From: Staphylothermus sp.
GTDB lineage: Archaea; Thermoproteota; Thermoprotei_A; Sulfolobales; Desulfurococcaceae
Assembly: GCA_021159785.1 (NCBI GenBank)
Contig: JAGHDU010000023.1
Location: forward strand, 1 to 7,560
DNA: 7,560 nt
Direction of reading: 5' to 3'
The translations under genes were made by a program, and so were the position numbers. Below are positions 1 to 6,193 of the stretch, one piece after another (position 1 is the first letter of the stretch; the number at the start of each line of letters is the position of its first letter). The notes beneath the pieces are model-generated. The model did not search any database. It worked only from the letters and a program-made list of their open reading frames with translations, and was not told the DNA's origin.

Positions 1-178
1 AAGAACTAGATCAATACATACAAATACTTGGACCGAAAAATGTTGTTGAACGTGGAGGAATTGTTTCATTTAAAGTGAAGAGCATGTGGGTCGAGGTTCT
101 TCACTTTAAATGAAACAATTCCTCCACGTTCAACAACGTTTTTCGGTCCAAGTATTTGTATGTATTGATCTAGTTCTT
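1..178. repeat. Near-perfect 80-bp inverted repeat (fold-back) at the left edge
   Basis: Bases 1-80 are the reverse complement of bases 99-178, with one mismatch (T at 41 against G at 138) and an 18-nt spacer at 81-98. The right arm is ordinary coding sequence of the cysteine desulfurase. The left arm repeats the same coding stretch on the other strand, starting ELDQYIQILGP at base 3, and the one mismatch is synonymous (both codons are Asn). On the minus strand the spacer reads NLDPHA, the natural continuation of the desulfurase, so the break lies near base 80/81. A coding segment mirrored on itself with a short loop at a sequence end is typical of a snap-back chimera from amplification or assembly. 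A real inverted duplication is less likely but not excluded. Confidence 0.93.
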
Positions 179-1142
179 CCTCCTTTAATCGTTTAAACAA
201 GTACTCCACGAGACTTACTTCGTGTTCCCATATGTTTTTCATTCCTATCCGTTCCAAATACTTAACAGCTTCGGCGAACCCTATTCCTCCAGCAATGTTT
301 GGTGTCCCAGCTTCGAATATCCATGGAGACCCAGCCCACCTAATACTAAATCCCTCTCCCTTGTAGTGGACTTCCTTTACGGCCCCACCACCTGTTATAA
401 ATGATTCAAGTTCATTAATTAGATCCTTGCAGACGTAAAGTACACCAATACCGGTGGGACCAAGCATTTTGTGTCCAGAAAAAGTCAAGAAATCAATATC
501 AAGATCCCTAACATTTATTGGCATATGTGGAACACTCTGTGCACCATCAACTACGACATATACTCCATGCTCGTGTGCTAACTTATTTACCCTCTTAATA
601 TCTACTACGGTGCCTGTCACATTACTCATATGAACTATTGATACAATTCTAGTCCGCCTAGTTATTAGATCTTTGAGTTTCTCCATATCTAGTCTGCCAT
701 CACTTGTAACCCCTACTACCTTGATTCTGGCATTTTTGAGCTCGGCTATCTTTATCCAAGGCAAGATACCGCTGTGGTGGTTAAGCAATGAAACTATTAT
801 TTCATCTCCTTCTCTTAAGTTCTTCAACCCCCAAGCATATGCTACTAAATTAATTGCTTCAGTAGTATTCCTCACAAATATTATTGATCTACGACTCTCA
901 GCACCAATAAATTGAGCTACTATATCATGTGCTTCTTCATACATTTCACTTGCTTTTTGGCTAAGATAGTGTAGACCCCTATGAATATTGGCATTGAAAT
1001 TTGTATAAAAATCCTGTAAAACCTGGATGACCTGTATTGGTTTTTGTGTTGTCGCTGCATTATCAAAATAAATAAGCTTTTTACCATTAATGATCTTTTC
1101 TAGAATAGGAAAATCTCTTCTAATTTCCTCGGCATTTAACAT
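66..1142 (-). CDS. sufS: SufS-like cysteine desulfurase (class V aminotransferase fold), 3' end lost
   Basis: This is a PLP-dependent enzyme of the SufS/CsdA group, which removes sulfur from L-cysteine as a persulfide for iron-sulfur cluster assembly or other sulfur transfer in the cytoplasm. The N-terminus LIYFDNAATTQKP (about 23-35), TTEAINLVA (93-101), NHHSGILPW (121-129) and HMSNVTGT (171-178) fit the family. So do the PLP-contacting VDGAQSVPH (198-206), the Schiff-base lysine K225 in FSGHK and EAGTPNIAGG (277-286). SufS proteins are usually about 400-415 residues, whereas this frame has 358. Its last four residues (LHFK) come from the inverted copy, so authentic sequence ends near base 81. 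The missing part should carry the catalytic cysteine loop, which cannot be judged here. The ATG at 1142 has only a weak GGGGT upstream. The gene is separated from the glycosidase by 195 nt and has its own TATA candidate, so it is probably not part of the sugar cluster. NifS/IscS is less likely. Confidence 0.9.
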   Translation of the reverse strand: MLNAEEIRRDFPILEKIINGKKLIYFDNAATTQKPIQVIQVLQDFYTNFNANIHRGLHYLSQKASEMYEEAHDIVAQFIGAESRRSIIFVRNTTEAINLVAYAWGLKNLREGDEIIVSLLNHHSGILPWIKIAELKNARIKVVGVTSDGRLDMEKLKDLITRRTRIVSIVHMSNVTGTVVDIKRVNKLAHEHGVYVVVDGAQSVPHMPINVRDLDIDFLTFSGHKMLGPTGIGVLYVCKDLINELESFITGGGAVKEVHYKGEGFSIRWAGSPWIFEAGTPNIAGGIGFAEAVKYLERIGMKNIWEHEVSLVEYLFKRLKEEELDQYIQILGPKNVVERGGIVSFKVKNLDPHALHFK

Positions 1143-1193
1143 ATTATTTTACCCCATAATATTTCCCTATTCAAGATATAACAGCGTTTTACT

Positions 1194-1205
1194 AATTATA
1201 AATAA
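1194..1205 (-). promoter_or_regulatory. Candidate archaeal TATA box for the cysteine desulfurase
   Basis: On the minus strand the gap before the desulfurase contains TTATTTATAAT, with TTTATAAT at 1203-1196. At the usual 24-26 nt spacing, transcription would start near 1174 and leave a leader of about 30 nt before the ATG at 1142. The BRE element is not distinctive and the region is AT-rich, so this is a position-supported guess. Confidence 0.4.
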
Positions 1206-1290
1206 TCATTGTTTTTCCCGTTAAATATAATTTACCGAGAGCATTAAATGAGCAAATACATAGTGAATAGTATTATTAGATGGGAATTTA

Positions 1291-1303
1291 TAAAAAGATC
1301 TTT
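1291..1303 (-). terminator. Possible terminator after the GH1 gene
   Basis: About 35 nt beyond the glycosidase stop, the minus strand reads AAAGATCTTTTTA, a perfect 10-bp palindrome whose second half runs into a T5 tract. Archaeal RNA polymerase can terminate on short T-tracts. The stem is weak and the surroundings are AT-rich, so support is modest. Confidence 0.3.
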
Positions 1304-1337
1304 AAATCTAATCTATATTTCTTTATGTACATTAAAT

Positions 1338-2804
1338 CTATTTTCTTGCTAGGGCGTCTATGTTAGTTAAATGACTTAGTTCTTCGGGTATTTCCTTGTT
1401 TTTAGCTATTTCTTTGTAGATGAAGGCGCTTGGGCGGAGGTATCTCTTCTTGGTATTGTAATCAATGTATACGAGCCCGAATCTCTTACGGAAACCCTGT
1501 GCCCATTCATAGTTATCGGTTAGTGACCAATGAAGATATCCCTTTACGTTTAGTCCATCCTTTACTGCTTTATATACTTCATATAGGTGACTAACGAGGT
1601 AGCATGACCTATATCTATCGGTTTCATCAGCTATTCCATTCTCAGTAACCATTAAGGGAACATTGTATCTAGACGCTATTTCTCTTAAGAGCTTTCCGAG
1701 TCCTTCTGGATAAATTTCCCATCCGAAGTCACTTGCTGGTCTACCGCTTCTACAATACCCACCTGGAGGACAGTTGAATCCATAGCCGTCGAGCATTGTT
1801 AATTTACCATCTTTTTCTCCAAAGACATGCCTTGAATAATAGTTTACACCAATCCAGTCAAGGCGCCCCTTAAGGTCTTTTCTTTCTTCTGTACCTAGTG
1901 TGCGTCCAGCGTAAACAGCGTCAATGAATGCATAGAGTACTTGGTTCTTTATATTATTAACTTGTTCTTCGAGTTTCTCATCAAAGGTTTCAATCCATGC
2001 AAATGCATAGATTAGTCCAACAGGTTTTTTCGAATAAGCTTTTATCGCATCATATGCACGAGCATGTGCTTGAATCATGTTTTTAGCTGCTTTTATGGAA
2101 GCTTCGAAGCTGAGATAACCAGGTGGAAAACCGGATTTAAAGTTGATGTAGCCTTGTTGATATACAACATTGGGTTCATTCATTGTGCTCCACATATCTA
2201 CTAAGTCATCGAAATGATAACTAATGAAAGCAGCAAACTTAGCAAACTCTACAACACTTCTATCATCGAGCCATCCACTGGGAGCTCTATCGGGTCCAAA
2301 CTTTCTCACTTTGATCGGATCGTGGAGCCATAAGGGTAAAGGCCAGTGATATAGATTCAATATAAATGTTTTACCTCTCTCTTTCCAATCAGCAAAGATT
2401 TCTCTATAGTGTTTAACTGCCTCCATATCTGCAATCTTTTCTAATTTCTCAATAGCCGGCTCCGGCACATCTACACGAATAATATTGTCATCCTCATCTC
2501 TCTCAACATCAACACTTACATCAAACGTGGGTTTAGGAAAGATCCTTGCCCATTCTACACATCCACGAATAGCGTTCATTCCAAGAGATTCAGCTATGTC
2601 ATGATCCTGCTTATAAAGATGCCAGTAACCCGGGCCATTCTCTGGTAAATCACCACTAACCAAACCAGCGATTATATTTTCTTGGTCATGTACCCAAACC
2701 CACCAATCACTATAAGGAACTTCGCTACCCTCTAGACCCATCTCGAATTGAAACCCAGACCAAGAATAACCAAAAAGAAAATCTTTAGGAAACTTATATG
2801 ACAT
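1338..2804 (-). CDS. GH1 beta-glycosidase (beta-galactosidase/beta-glucosidase type)
   Basis: This is a complete 488-residue retaining glycosidase that hydrolyses beta-linked glucosides, galactosides and related sugars. It has no signal peptide, so it is cytoplasmic. The length and motifs match the hyperthermophilic archaeal GH1 group (Sulfolobus LacS, Thermosphaera beta-glycosidase). The acid/base is E210 in STMNEP and the nucleophile is E388 in VTENG. Substrate-site residues expected from the family are present: Q19 (FQFE), H154 and W155 (YHWPLP), N209, Y323 (NYYSR), W426 (LHWSLTD), and E433 with W434 (NYEWAQGF). The start is secure: GAGGTGAT lies just upstream, with 5 nt between AGGTG and the ATG. 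The gene has its own 250-nt upstream gap but lies directly downstream of the sugar importer, suggesting a shared role in glycoside use. Substrate preference cannot be read from sequence, since archaeal GH1 enzymes are broad. No truncation or frameshift is seen. Confidence 0.95.
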   Translation of the reverse strand: MSYKFPKDFLFGYSWSGFQFEMGLEGSEVPYSDWWVWVHDQENIIAGLVSGDLPENGPGYWHLYKQDHDIAESLGMNAIRGCVEWARIFPKPTFDVSVDVERDEDDNIIRVDVPEPAIEKLEKIADMEAVKHYREIFADWKERGKTFILNLYHWPLPLWLHDPIKVRKFGPDRAPSGWLDDRSVVEFAKFAAFISYHFDDLVDMWSTMNEPNVVYQQGYINFKSGFPPGYLSFEASIKAAKNMIQAHARAYDAIKAYSKKPVGLIYAFAWIETFDEKLEEQVNNIKNQVLYAFIDAVYAGRTLGTEERKDLKGRLDWIGVNYYSRHVFGEKDGKLTMLDGYGFNCPPGGYCRSGRPASDFGWEIYPEGLGKLLREIASRYNVPLMVTENGIADETDRYRSCYLVSHLYEVYKAVKDGLNVKGYLHWSLTDNYEWAQGFRKRFGLVYIDYNTKKRYLRPSAFIYKEIAKNKEIPEELSHLTNIDALARK

Positions 2805-2896
2805 ATTATCACCTCTAACTTATAACTCAATGAAGACCAAGGACTTACGGGTTTTCTCAATACTTGTTAATAAACGCGTCATTATAATAGTCTTTC

Positions 2897-2910
2897 TTTT
2901 AAATATTTCA
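2897..2910 (-). promoter_or_regulatory. Candidate BRE/TATA promoter for the GH1 gene
   Basis: On the minus strand the gap contains GAAATATTTAAAAG. A GAAA (2909-2906) that could act as BRE precedes a TTTAAA core (2903-2898). A start about 25 nt downstream falls near 2876 and gives a leader of about 70 nt. The rest of the 250-nt gap (2805-3054) is AT-rich, with no RNA gene or open frame that I can support. A second ATTATAAT at about 2880-2888 is an alternative core. Confidence 0.4.
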
Positions 2911-3000
2911 TGTGAACTATTTTTATCAGTGCAAAATGCTTTCAAAAACATATATTGTAGTATTTAGTGCTTTTCCATCACGCAATAAGTATAGATATAT

Positions 3001-3024
3001 AATGAAATTAAAATAGTAAAATCC
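3001..3024 (-). terminator. Possible T-rich terminator after the permease gene
   Basis: About 30-50 nt past the permease stop, the minus strand reads TTTTACTATTTTAATTT, three short T-tracts of the kind that release archaeal RNA polymerase. There is no stable hairpin. It fits the idea that the importer transcript ends before the glycosidase promoter, but AT-richness makes it weak evidence. Confidence 0.22.
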
Positions 3025-3054
3025 AAGTAATGAACAAATTTAGGTTAATGTGGT

Positions 3055-4071
3055 TTATGTAGTCAGTAATCTCATTATCCTTATCTTTGCTAATTCACCC
3101 TTTCTAATTATTCCTTGTGCAGCTAATGCTATTATGATAACTACTCCGTGCACTAGTCTTATCCAGAAACCCGACACTCCTGATGCCAATACTCCCATCT
3201 CTATAAATCCTAGTATCATGCCACCCAGGAACGTTCCATATATTGTACCTACTCCTCCAGTGACTGGCGTTCCACCTATAACTACTGATGCAATGGATTT
3301 CAACATGTATATGTCTCCTAACGCTGGCCAGAAAGTAGCCATTTCAAGTGAGTCAAGAATTCCTGCAAAAGCTGCAACCATTCCATGAATCGCATATACT
3401 GTTATGAGCACTCTATCTACATTTATTCCAACCATTCTAGCAGCCGTACGATTGTCACCGATATAGTAGATGTATGCACCGAATTTGTGTCTATTGAGTA
3501 TTATCCAGAATATTATTGCTAACACAATTGCCCAGAAGAACTGTACAGGAATTCCAAATACACGGCCTACAAAGATACTGTATATCAGAGTATTTCTGAA
3601 TTCACCAAGGGGGATACTGAAGCCTTCGGTAACTACTAGCACTACTCCTCTCCACAAGAATAAAGTACCTATAGTAGCTATTAGTGATGGAATGCCTAAT
3701 TTCGTTATCAAGATACCATTAAGTAGACCTGCTCCAAGACCAGCCAAGAGGCCTAATAGTATACCCAAAGGTGTTGGTTCGCCAAAAGCTTGCCATGTTA
3801 ATGCCATAACTAGGGGGCCTAGTGCCATTACTGAGGCGAAGGATAGATCTATCTCTCCAGCGATTATTACAAGTGTAAGGCTAATGGCTGGTATTATTGT
3901 GAATGGCACAACTCCCATAATAGACGTATACGTGAATGGATTTGAAAATGCAGGTGGATTTAATAAGTAGAATGCAAGCCATATCAATAGGAATATAATG
4001 GTTATAACGAACTGTAGTTTGAATTCATAAAGGATCTTTTTAATCCCATGCATTTTGTATATCTCAGCCAA
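3055..4071 (-). CDS. Sugar ABC transporter permease, RbsC/XylH/FrcC (CUT2) type
   Basis: This 338-residue, strongly hydrophobic membrane protein forms the channel of a CUT2-type sugar importer, probably as a homodimer. Family hallmarks (BPD_transp_2) occur in order: GEIDLSFASVMAL (about 72-84), IPSLIATIGTLFLWRG (about 127-142), and the cytoplasmic loop FGAYIYYIGDNRTAARMVGI, where the ATPase docks. Near the C-terminus come ASVVIGGTPVTGG and GTIYGTFLGG, then a final hydrophobic helix. About 8-10 membrane helices can be drawn. The start is TTG at 4071, chosen because GGGGGTG lies 6 nt upstream; the in-frame ATG at 4053 lacks such a site. The gene begins 17 nt after the ATPase stop, so the two are surely co-transcribed. 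The transported sugar is not readable from this subunit. The frame is intact. Confidence 0.93.
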   Translation of the reverse strand: MAEIYKMHGIKKILYEFKLQFVITIIFLLIWLAFYLLNPPAFSNPFTYTSIMGVVPFTIIPAISLTLVIIAGEIDLSFASVMALGPLVMALTWQAFGEPTPLGILLGLLAGLGAGLLNGILITKLGIPSLIATIGTLFLWRGVVLVVTEGFSIPLGEFRNTLIYSIFVGRVFGIPVQFFWAIVLAIIFWIILNRHKFGAYIYYIGDNRTAARMVGINVDRVLITVYAIHGMVAAFAGILDSLEMATFWPALGDIYMLKSIASVVIGGTPVTGGVGTIYGTFLGGMILGFIEMGVLASGVSGFWIRLVHGVVIIIALAAQGIIRKGELAKIRIMRLLTT

Positions 4072-4077
4072 AATTCA

Positions 4078-4084
4078 CACCCCC
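4078..4084 (-). promoter_or_regulatory. Ribosome-binding site that sets the permease TTG start
   Basis: The minus strand reads GGGGGTG, then TGAATT (6 nt), then TTG. The spacing equals that of the binding-protein and ATPase genes. This supports initiation at the rare codon TTG (4071-4069) rather than at the ATG six codons downstream. Confidence 0.7.
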
Positions 4085-4088
4085 TCAT

Positions 4089-4895
4089 TTAAGAAGCTGA
4101 TTGAGGAGAAGCTTTTTTATAAAGATTTAATTCCTCATATTCCTTCGGTACTTTACCTGTTCTCGCAATAGATATCATTATTTCCGATAAGTCTTCTGGA
4201 GTAAGGTCTTTCTTATAGAATTCAGCCACAACTTCACCTCTATTAAGTATCACGAACCTATCTACAACAGGGTACACATGGTAAATGTTATGACTTATAA
4301 AGATCGCTGATTTTCCCTTTCTCTTCAATTCGCGAACATAATCTAGTACTTTTTGTACTTCAGCTAAGCTCAGAGCCACTGTAGGCTCATCAAGTATGAC
4401 TAGATCTGCTTCAAAAGTGAACGCTCTTGAAATCTGGACACCTTGTTTATATCCTCCCGATAAGTACTTGACAGGAGTATCTACAGGCATTTTTGTGAGC
4501 TCTAATGCTGCAAGGCTCTTGTATGCTAATTCTTTCATTTCCTTTATTTTCAAGAAGCCGAATCTATTCGTTAGTTCCCTACCCATGAAGACATTACGCC
4601 ATATTGGATGATTTTCACACAGAGTACGTTCTTGGTGTATTAACACTATTCCTAATTCATAAGCCTTCTTAGGTGTGAGTCTCTTGTACTTCTTACCCTT
4701 AATGATTATTTCTCCCTCATCGGAAGCGTGTATACCAAATAGTATTTTTACAAGAGTTGATTTACCAGCACCATTATCTCCTACAAGACCGACTATTTCA
4801 TTTTCGCGTACATAGAAATCAACACCCTTTAGAGCCACCACCGCTCCAAACTTCTTTACAATATTGTGCATTTCTACAATGTTTTTCTCAGGCAA
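4089..4895 (-). CDS. Sugar ABC transporter ATPase, single-domain (FrcA-like) CUT2 type
   Basis: This cytoplasmic ATPase powers the importer. From the TTG at 4895 it has 268 residues; a GTG at 4904 would add three. Using numbering from 4904, Walker A is GDNGAGKST (43-50), the Q-loop is IHQER (Q91), the signature is LSGGYKQGVQISRA (148-161), Walker B is LVILDEPT (D172, E173) and the H-loop is ISHN (H205). The residue after LSGG is Tyr rather than Gln. RbsA, XylG and MglA have two ATPase domains in about 500 residues. This protein has one, like the fructose-transporter ATPase FrcA, so it should work as a homodimer. NVFMGRE (104-110) is also reminiscent of FrcA. The gene sits between the binding protein (108 nt upstream) and the permease (17 nt downstream), the expected importer order. 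The frame is intact and no second ATPase domain is present elsewhere in the window. Confidence 0.93.
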   Translation of the reverse strand: MPEKNIVEMHNIVKKFGAVVALKGVDFYVRENEIVGLVGDNGAGKSTLVKILFGIHASDEGEIIIKGKKYKRLTPKKAYELGIVLIHQERTLCENHPIWRNVFMGRELTNRFGFLKIKEMKELAYKSLAALELTKMPVDTPVKYLSGGYKQGVQISRAFTFEADLVILDEPTVALSLAEVQKVLDYVRELKRKGKSAIFISHNIYHVYPVVDRFVILNRGEVVAEFYKKDLTPEDLSEIMISIARTGKVPKEYEELNLYKKASPQSAS

Positions 4896-4901
4896 TCTAT
4901 T

Positions 4902-4906
4902 CACCT
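4902..4906 (-). promoter_or_regulatory. Ribosome-binding site that sets the ATPase TTG start
   Basis: The minus strand reads AGGTG, then AATAGA (6 nt), then TTG at 4895-4893. The GTG inside this motif (4904-4902) gives a slightly longer frame but would itself be the Shine-Dalgarno core and has no site of its own. TTG at 4895 is therefore the better start. Confidence 0.65.
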
Positions 4907-4976
4907 AGCCCGGCATTAATTGACTCCTCATGAATAAATGTGTTATTGCCGCTTTGTAAAAAGATTTTTGCGAGGA

Positions 4977-5000
4977 AAAGAAGAAAAAATAACGTTATTT
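4977..5000 (-). terminator. Palindrome plus T-tract just after the binding-protein gene
   Basis: Three bases after the binding-protein stop there is a perfect 14-bp palindrome, AAATAACGTTATTT (4987-5000). It is followed on the minus strand by a T/C-rich run (TTTCTTCTTTTCC). A partial terminator here would let the binding protein be made in excess over the ATPase and permease, a common arrangement in ABC importer operons. The stem is AT-only, so the T-tract may matter more than the hairpin. Confidence 0.45.
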
Positions 5001-5003
5001 GAT

Positions 5004-5384
5004 TTAACGATAACCTGCCTCAACGAGCGCTTCTACTTGTGCTACGGTAGTATTATCTACAATTGCTCCGCCAGTATCTATGTATAATCCCTGGAAGAGA
5101 TATTTCTTGCTTAGTACAAGGTTTAGAACTGTTAAGAATCCTTGTAGATACGGCTGTTGATCAATTACCAGCTGTATGTAACCATCCTTAATACCTTTTA
5201 CTGATCCTGGTGTAAGATCGAATCCCGCTACGATGATTTCTCCGGGCTTCTTGCCTGCTGCTTGCAGGTATTGTTCTGCAGCAGCAGTTGTACCTCCACC
5301 ATCGAAAACCATTAGTTTAACGTCTGGGTGGGCGGATAAGTAGCCGGTTACATAAGTGACTCCTTCAGCGGGGCTTCCATAGAC
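5004..5384 (-). pseudogene. C-terminal part of the sugar-binding protein, cut off by an in-frame TGA
   Basis: This stretch continues the binding-protein frame directly after the TGA at 5387-5385, with no frameshift. It resumes as VYGSPAEGVTYVTGYLSAHP and runs about 126 residues to a TAA. The content is typical of the second lobe of CUT2 sugar-binding proteins: LMVFDGGGTTAAAEQYL, IIVAGFDLTPGSV, then DGYIQLVIDQQPYLQG and the closing GLYIDTGG. An internal ATG at 5312 gives a 102-residue open frame, but it has no ribosome-binding site I can see and would make only a lobe fragment. It is unlikely to be an independent gene. The sequence after the stop shows no further decay, which points to a very recent mutation, a strain variant or a base error rather than an old pseudogene. 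Confidence 0.85.
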
Positions 5385-6095
5385 TCATGGTGGGTGAGAT
5401 ACTCTGTCAACTACTAGTCCAGCTTCCTTTAATGCATCTTCACATCCTCTAGCACGTAGTGCTCTAGCTGGTTGCTCCCAGCTTCCAGAGAATATTGCTG
5501 CTCTTGTCCCAGGTTTTAATATATCGCCATATCTTTCTACAGCTGCTTTACAAAGAGTATAACCAGATTGATAGAGATCTTGTCCAACATATCCAGTGAA
5601 CCAGTATTTTTCTCTTAGTTCTGGTATATCCACGTTAGCTAATGTCACGAGTATACCGGCATTGGCTGCTTCTTCGAATAAAGGTGCTAATGCATCATAA
5701 CCTGGATGACCCATAACAACTATTCCATCAGGATGAGCAGAAATAGCCCTCTTGAATTCTTGAACCATTTTATCGGGATCCCATTCTGTGTGTACGTATA
5801 CGAGTTTAACACCTAGGAGGTTTGCTGCATCAGTTGCTCCCTTATAGAGTCTTGCATCAAACGGGTCTCCAGCCGCTCCACCAATCCAGTAGATAGTTAA
5901 GCCTGAACCCGGTAATTCAGGAGTTTGAGTGACAGTTTTCGTTGTTGTTTCTGTTACGGTAACGTTCTGGGTTCCCGTAGGAGGGGCTTCTGGAACCGGC
6001 TTAAGATAGTATCCTGCAAGACCAGCGATTATAGCGACAATGATTATTGTTATTAAGAATAGAGGTAACGAAATACCTTTTGATTGTGCAGACAT
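5385..6095 (-). CDS. Sugar ABC transporter substrate-binding protein, N-terminal part (stopped early)
   Basis: The first 236 residues belong to a periplasmic-binding-protein-like (Peripla_BP_4, CUT2) sugar receptor that would face outside and hand sugar to the permease. From the ATG at 6095 it begins MSAQSKG-ISLPLFLITIII. K-G followed by I-S and a long hydrophobic stretch (about 10-31) fits a class III, type-IV-pilin-like signal, as known for Sulfolobus sugar-binding proteins. A Pro/Thr-rich linker (about 32-64, TVTETTTKTVTQTP) then spaces the receptor from the membrane. Lobe one follows: LTIYWIGGAAGDPF, GIVVMGHPGYDAL, GILVTLANVD, then TRAAIFSGSWEQPARALR. It ends RVSHPP at the TGA. With the downstream part the full protein would be about 363 residues, normal for the family with an anchor and linker. 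As read, the product lacks lobe two and should not bind sugar. The start is chosen by AGGTG 6 nt upstream; a GTG three codons earlier lies within that site. Confidence 0.9.
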   Translation of the reverse strand: MSAQSKGISLPLFLITIIIVAIIAGLAGYYLKPVPEAPPTGTQNVTVTETTTKTVTQTPELPGSGLTIYWIGGAAGDPFDARLYKGATDAANLLGVKLVYVHTEWDPDKMVQEFKRAISAHPDGIVVMGHPGYDALAPLFEEAANAGILVTLANVDIPELREKYWFTGYVGQDLYQSGYTLCKAAVERYGDILKPGTRAAIFSGSWEQPARALRARGCEDALKEAGLVVDRVSHPP

Positions 6096-6101
6096 AATCT
6101 G

Positions 6102-6106
6102 CACCT
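6102..6106 (-). promoter_or_regulatory. Ribosome-binding site that sets the binding-protein ATG start
   Basis: The minus strand reads AGGTG, CAGATT, ATG. The 6-nt spacing matches the ATPase and permease sites. The GTG of this motif is in frame and could be mistaken for the start, which would add three residues (MQI). Confidence 0.65.
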
Positions 6107-6143
6107 ACGTTATATTATTACGCGACCATATTAATCTTTTTTT

Positions 6144-6151
6144 CTTTATAG
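6144..6151 (-). promoter_or_regulatory. Candidate TATA box for the ABC importer operon
   Basis: The 98-nt gap between the isomerase stop and the binding-protein start contains CTATAAAG on the minus strand. A start about 25 nt downstream falls near 6122 and leaves a leader of about 27 nt. A T5 tract immediately after the isomerase stop (6193-6189) could end the upstream transcript. There is no clear purine-rich BRE, so read-through from the isomerase gene is also possible. Confidence 0.45.
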
Positions 6152-6193
6152 GCAAGGATTATGTCTGAGAATATTGATGTAAATGTTTAAAAA

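Noticed and set aside
3..113. A plus-strand coding stretch resembling a second desulfurase copy
   Set aside because: It is the inverted arm of the fold-back, not a separate gene. It becomes nonsense after base 80.
1..178. Terminal inverted repeat of a mobile element
   Set aside because: Both arms are desulfurase coding sequence, no transposase is present and no target-site duplication is visible.
222..915. Open frames on the plus strand at 222-404 and 673-915
   Set aside because: They lie wholly antisense to the well-supported desulfurase, have no family-like sequence and no ribosome-binding site, and are mirror frames of conserved coding sequence.
2805..3054. A tRNA, small RNA or CRISPR repeat in the largest gap
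   Set aside because: There is no cloverleaf, no repeated unit and no stable GC-rich stem. The gap is AT-rich and is adequately explained by the ends of the flanking genes and a promoter.
3050..3970. Plus-strand open frames at 3050-3388 and 3470-3970
   Set aside because: They are antisense to the permease. Their Pro/Ile/Thr-rich content is what the complement of a membrane-protein gene gives, and there is no start signal.
5385..5387. TGA as selenocysteine or pyrrolysine-like recoding
   Set aside because: A sugar-binding protein has no redox residue expected there, no convincing SECIS-like hairpin is seen, and TGA is not the pyrrolysine codon. A mutation or base error is simpler.
6180..6193. 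A Sulfolobus-type ara box upstream of the importer
   Set aside because: AAACATTTACA on the minus strand only loosely resembles the known AACATGTT-type element, and no second copy lies at the other sugar promoter.
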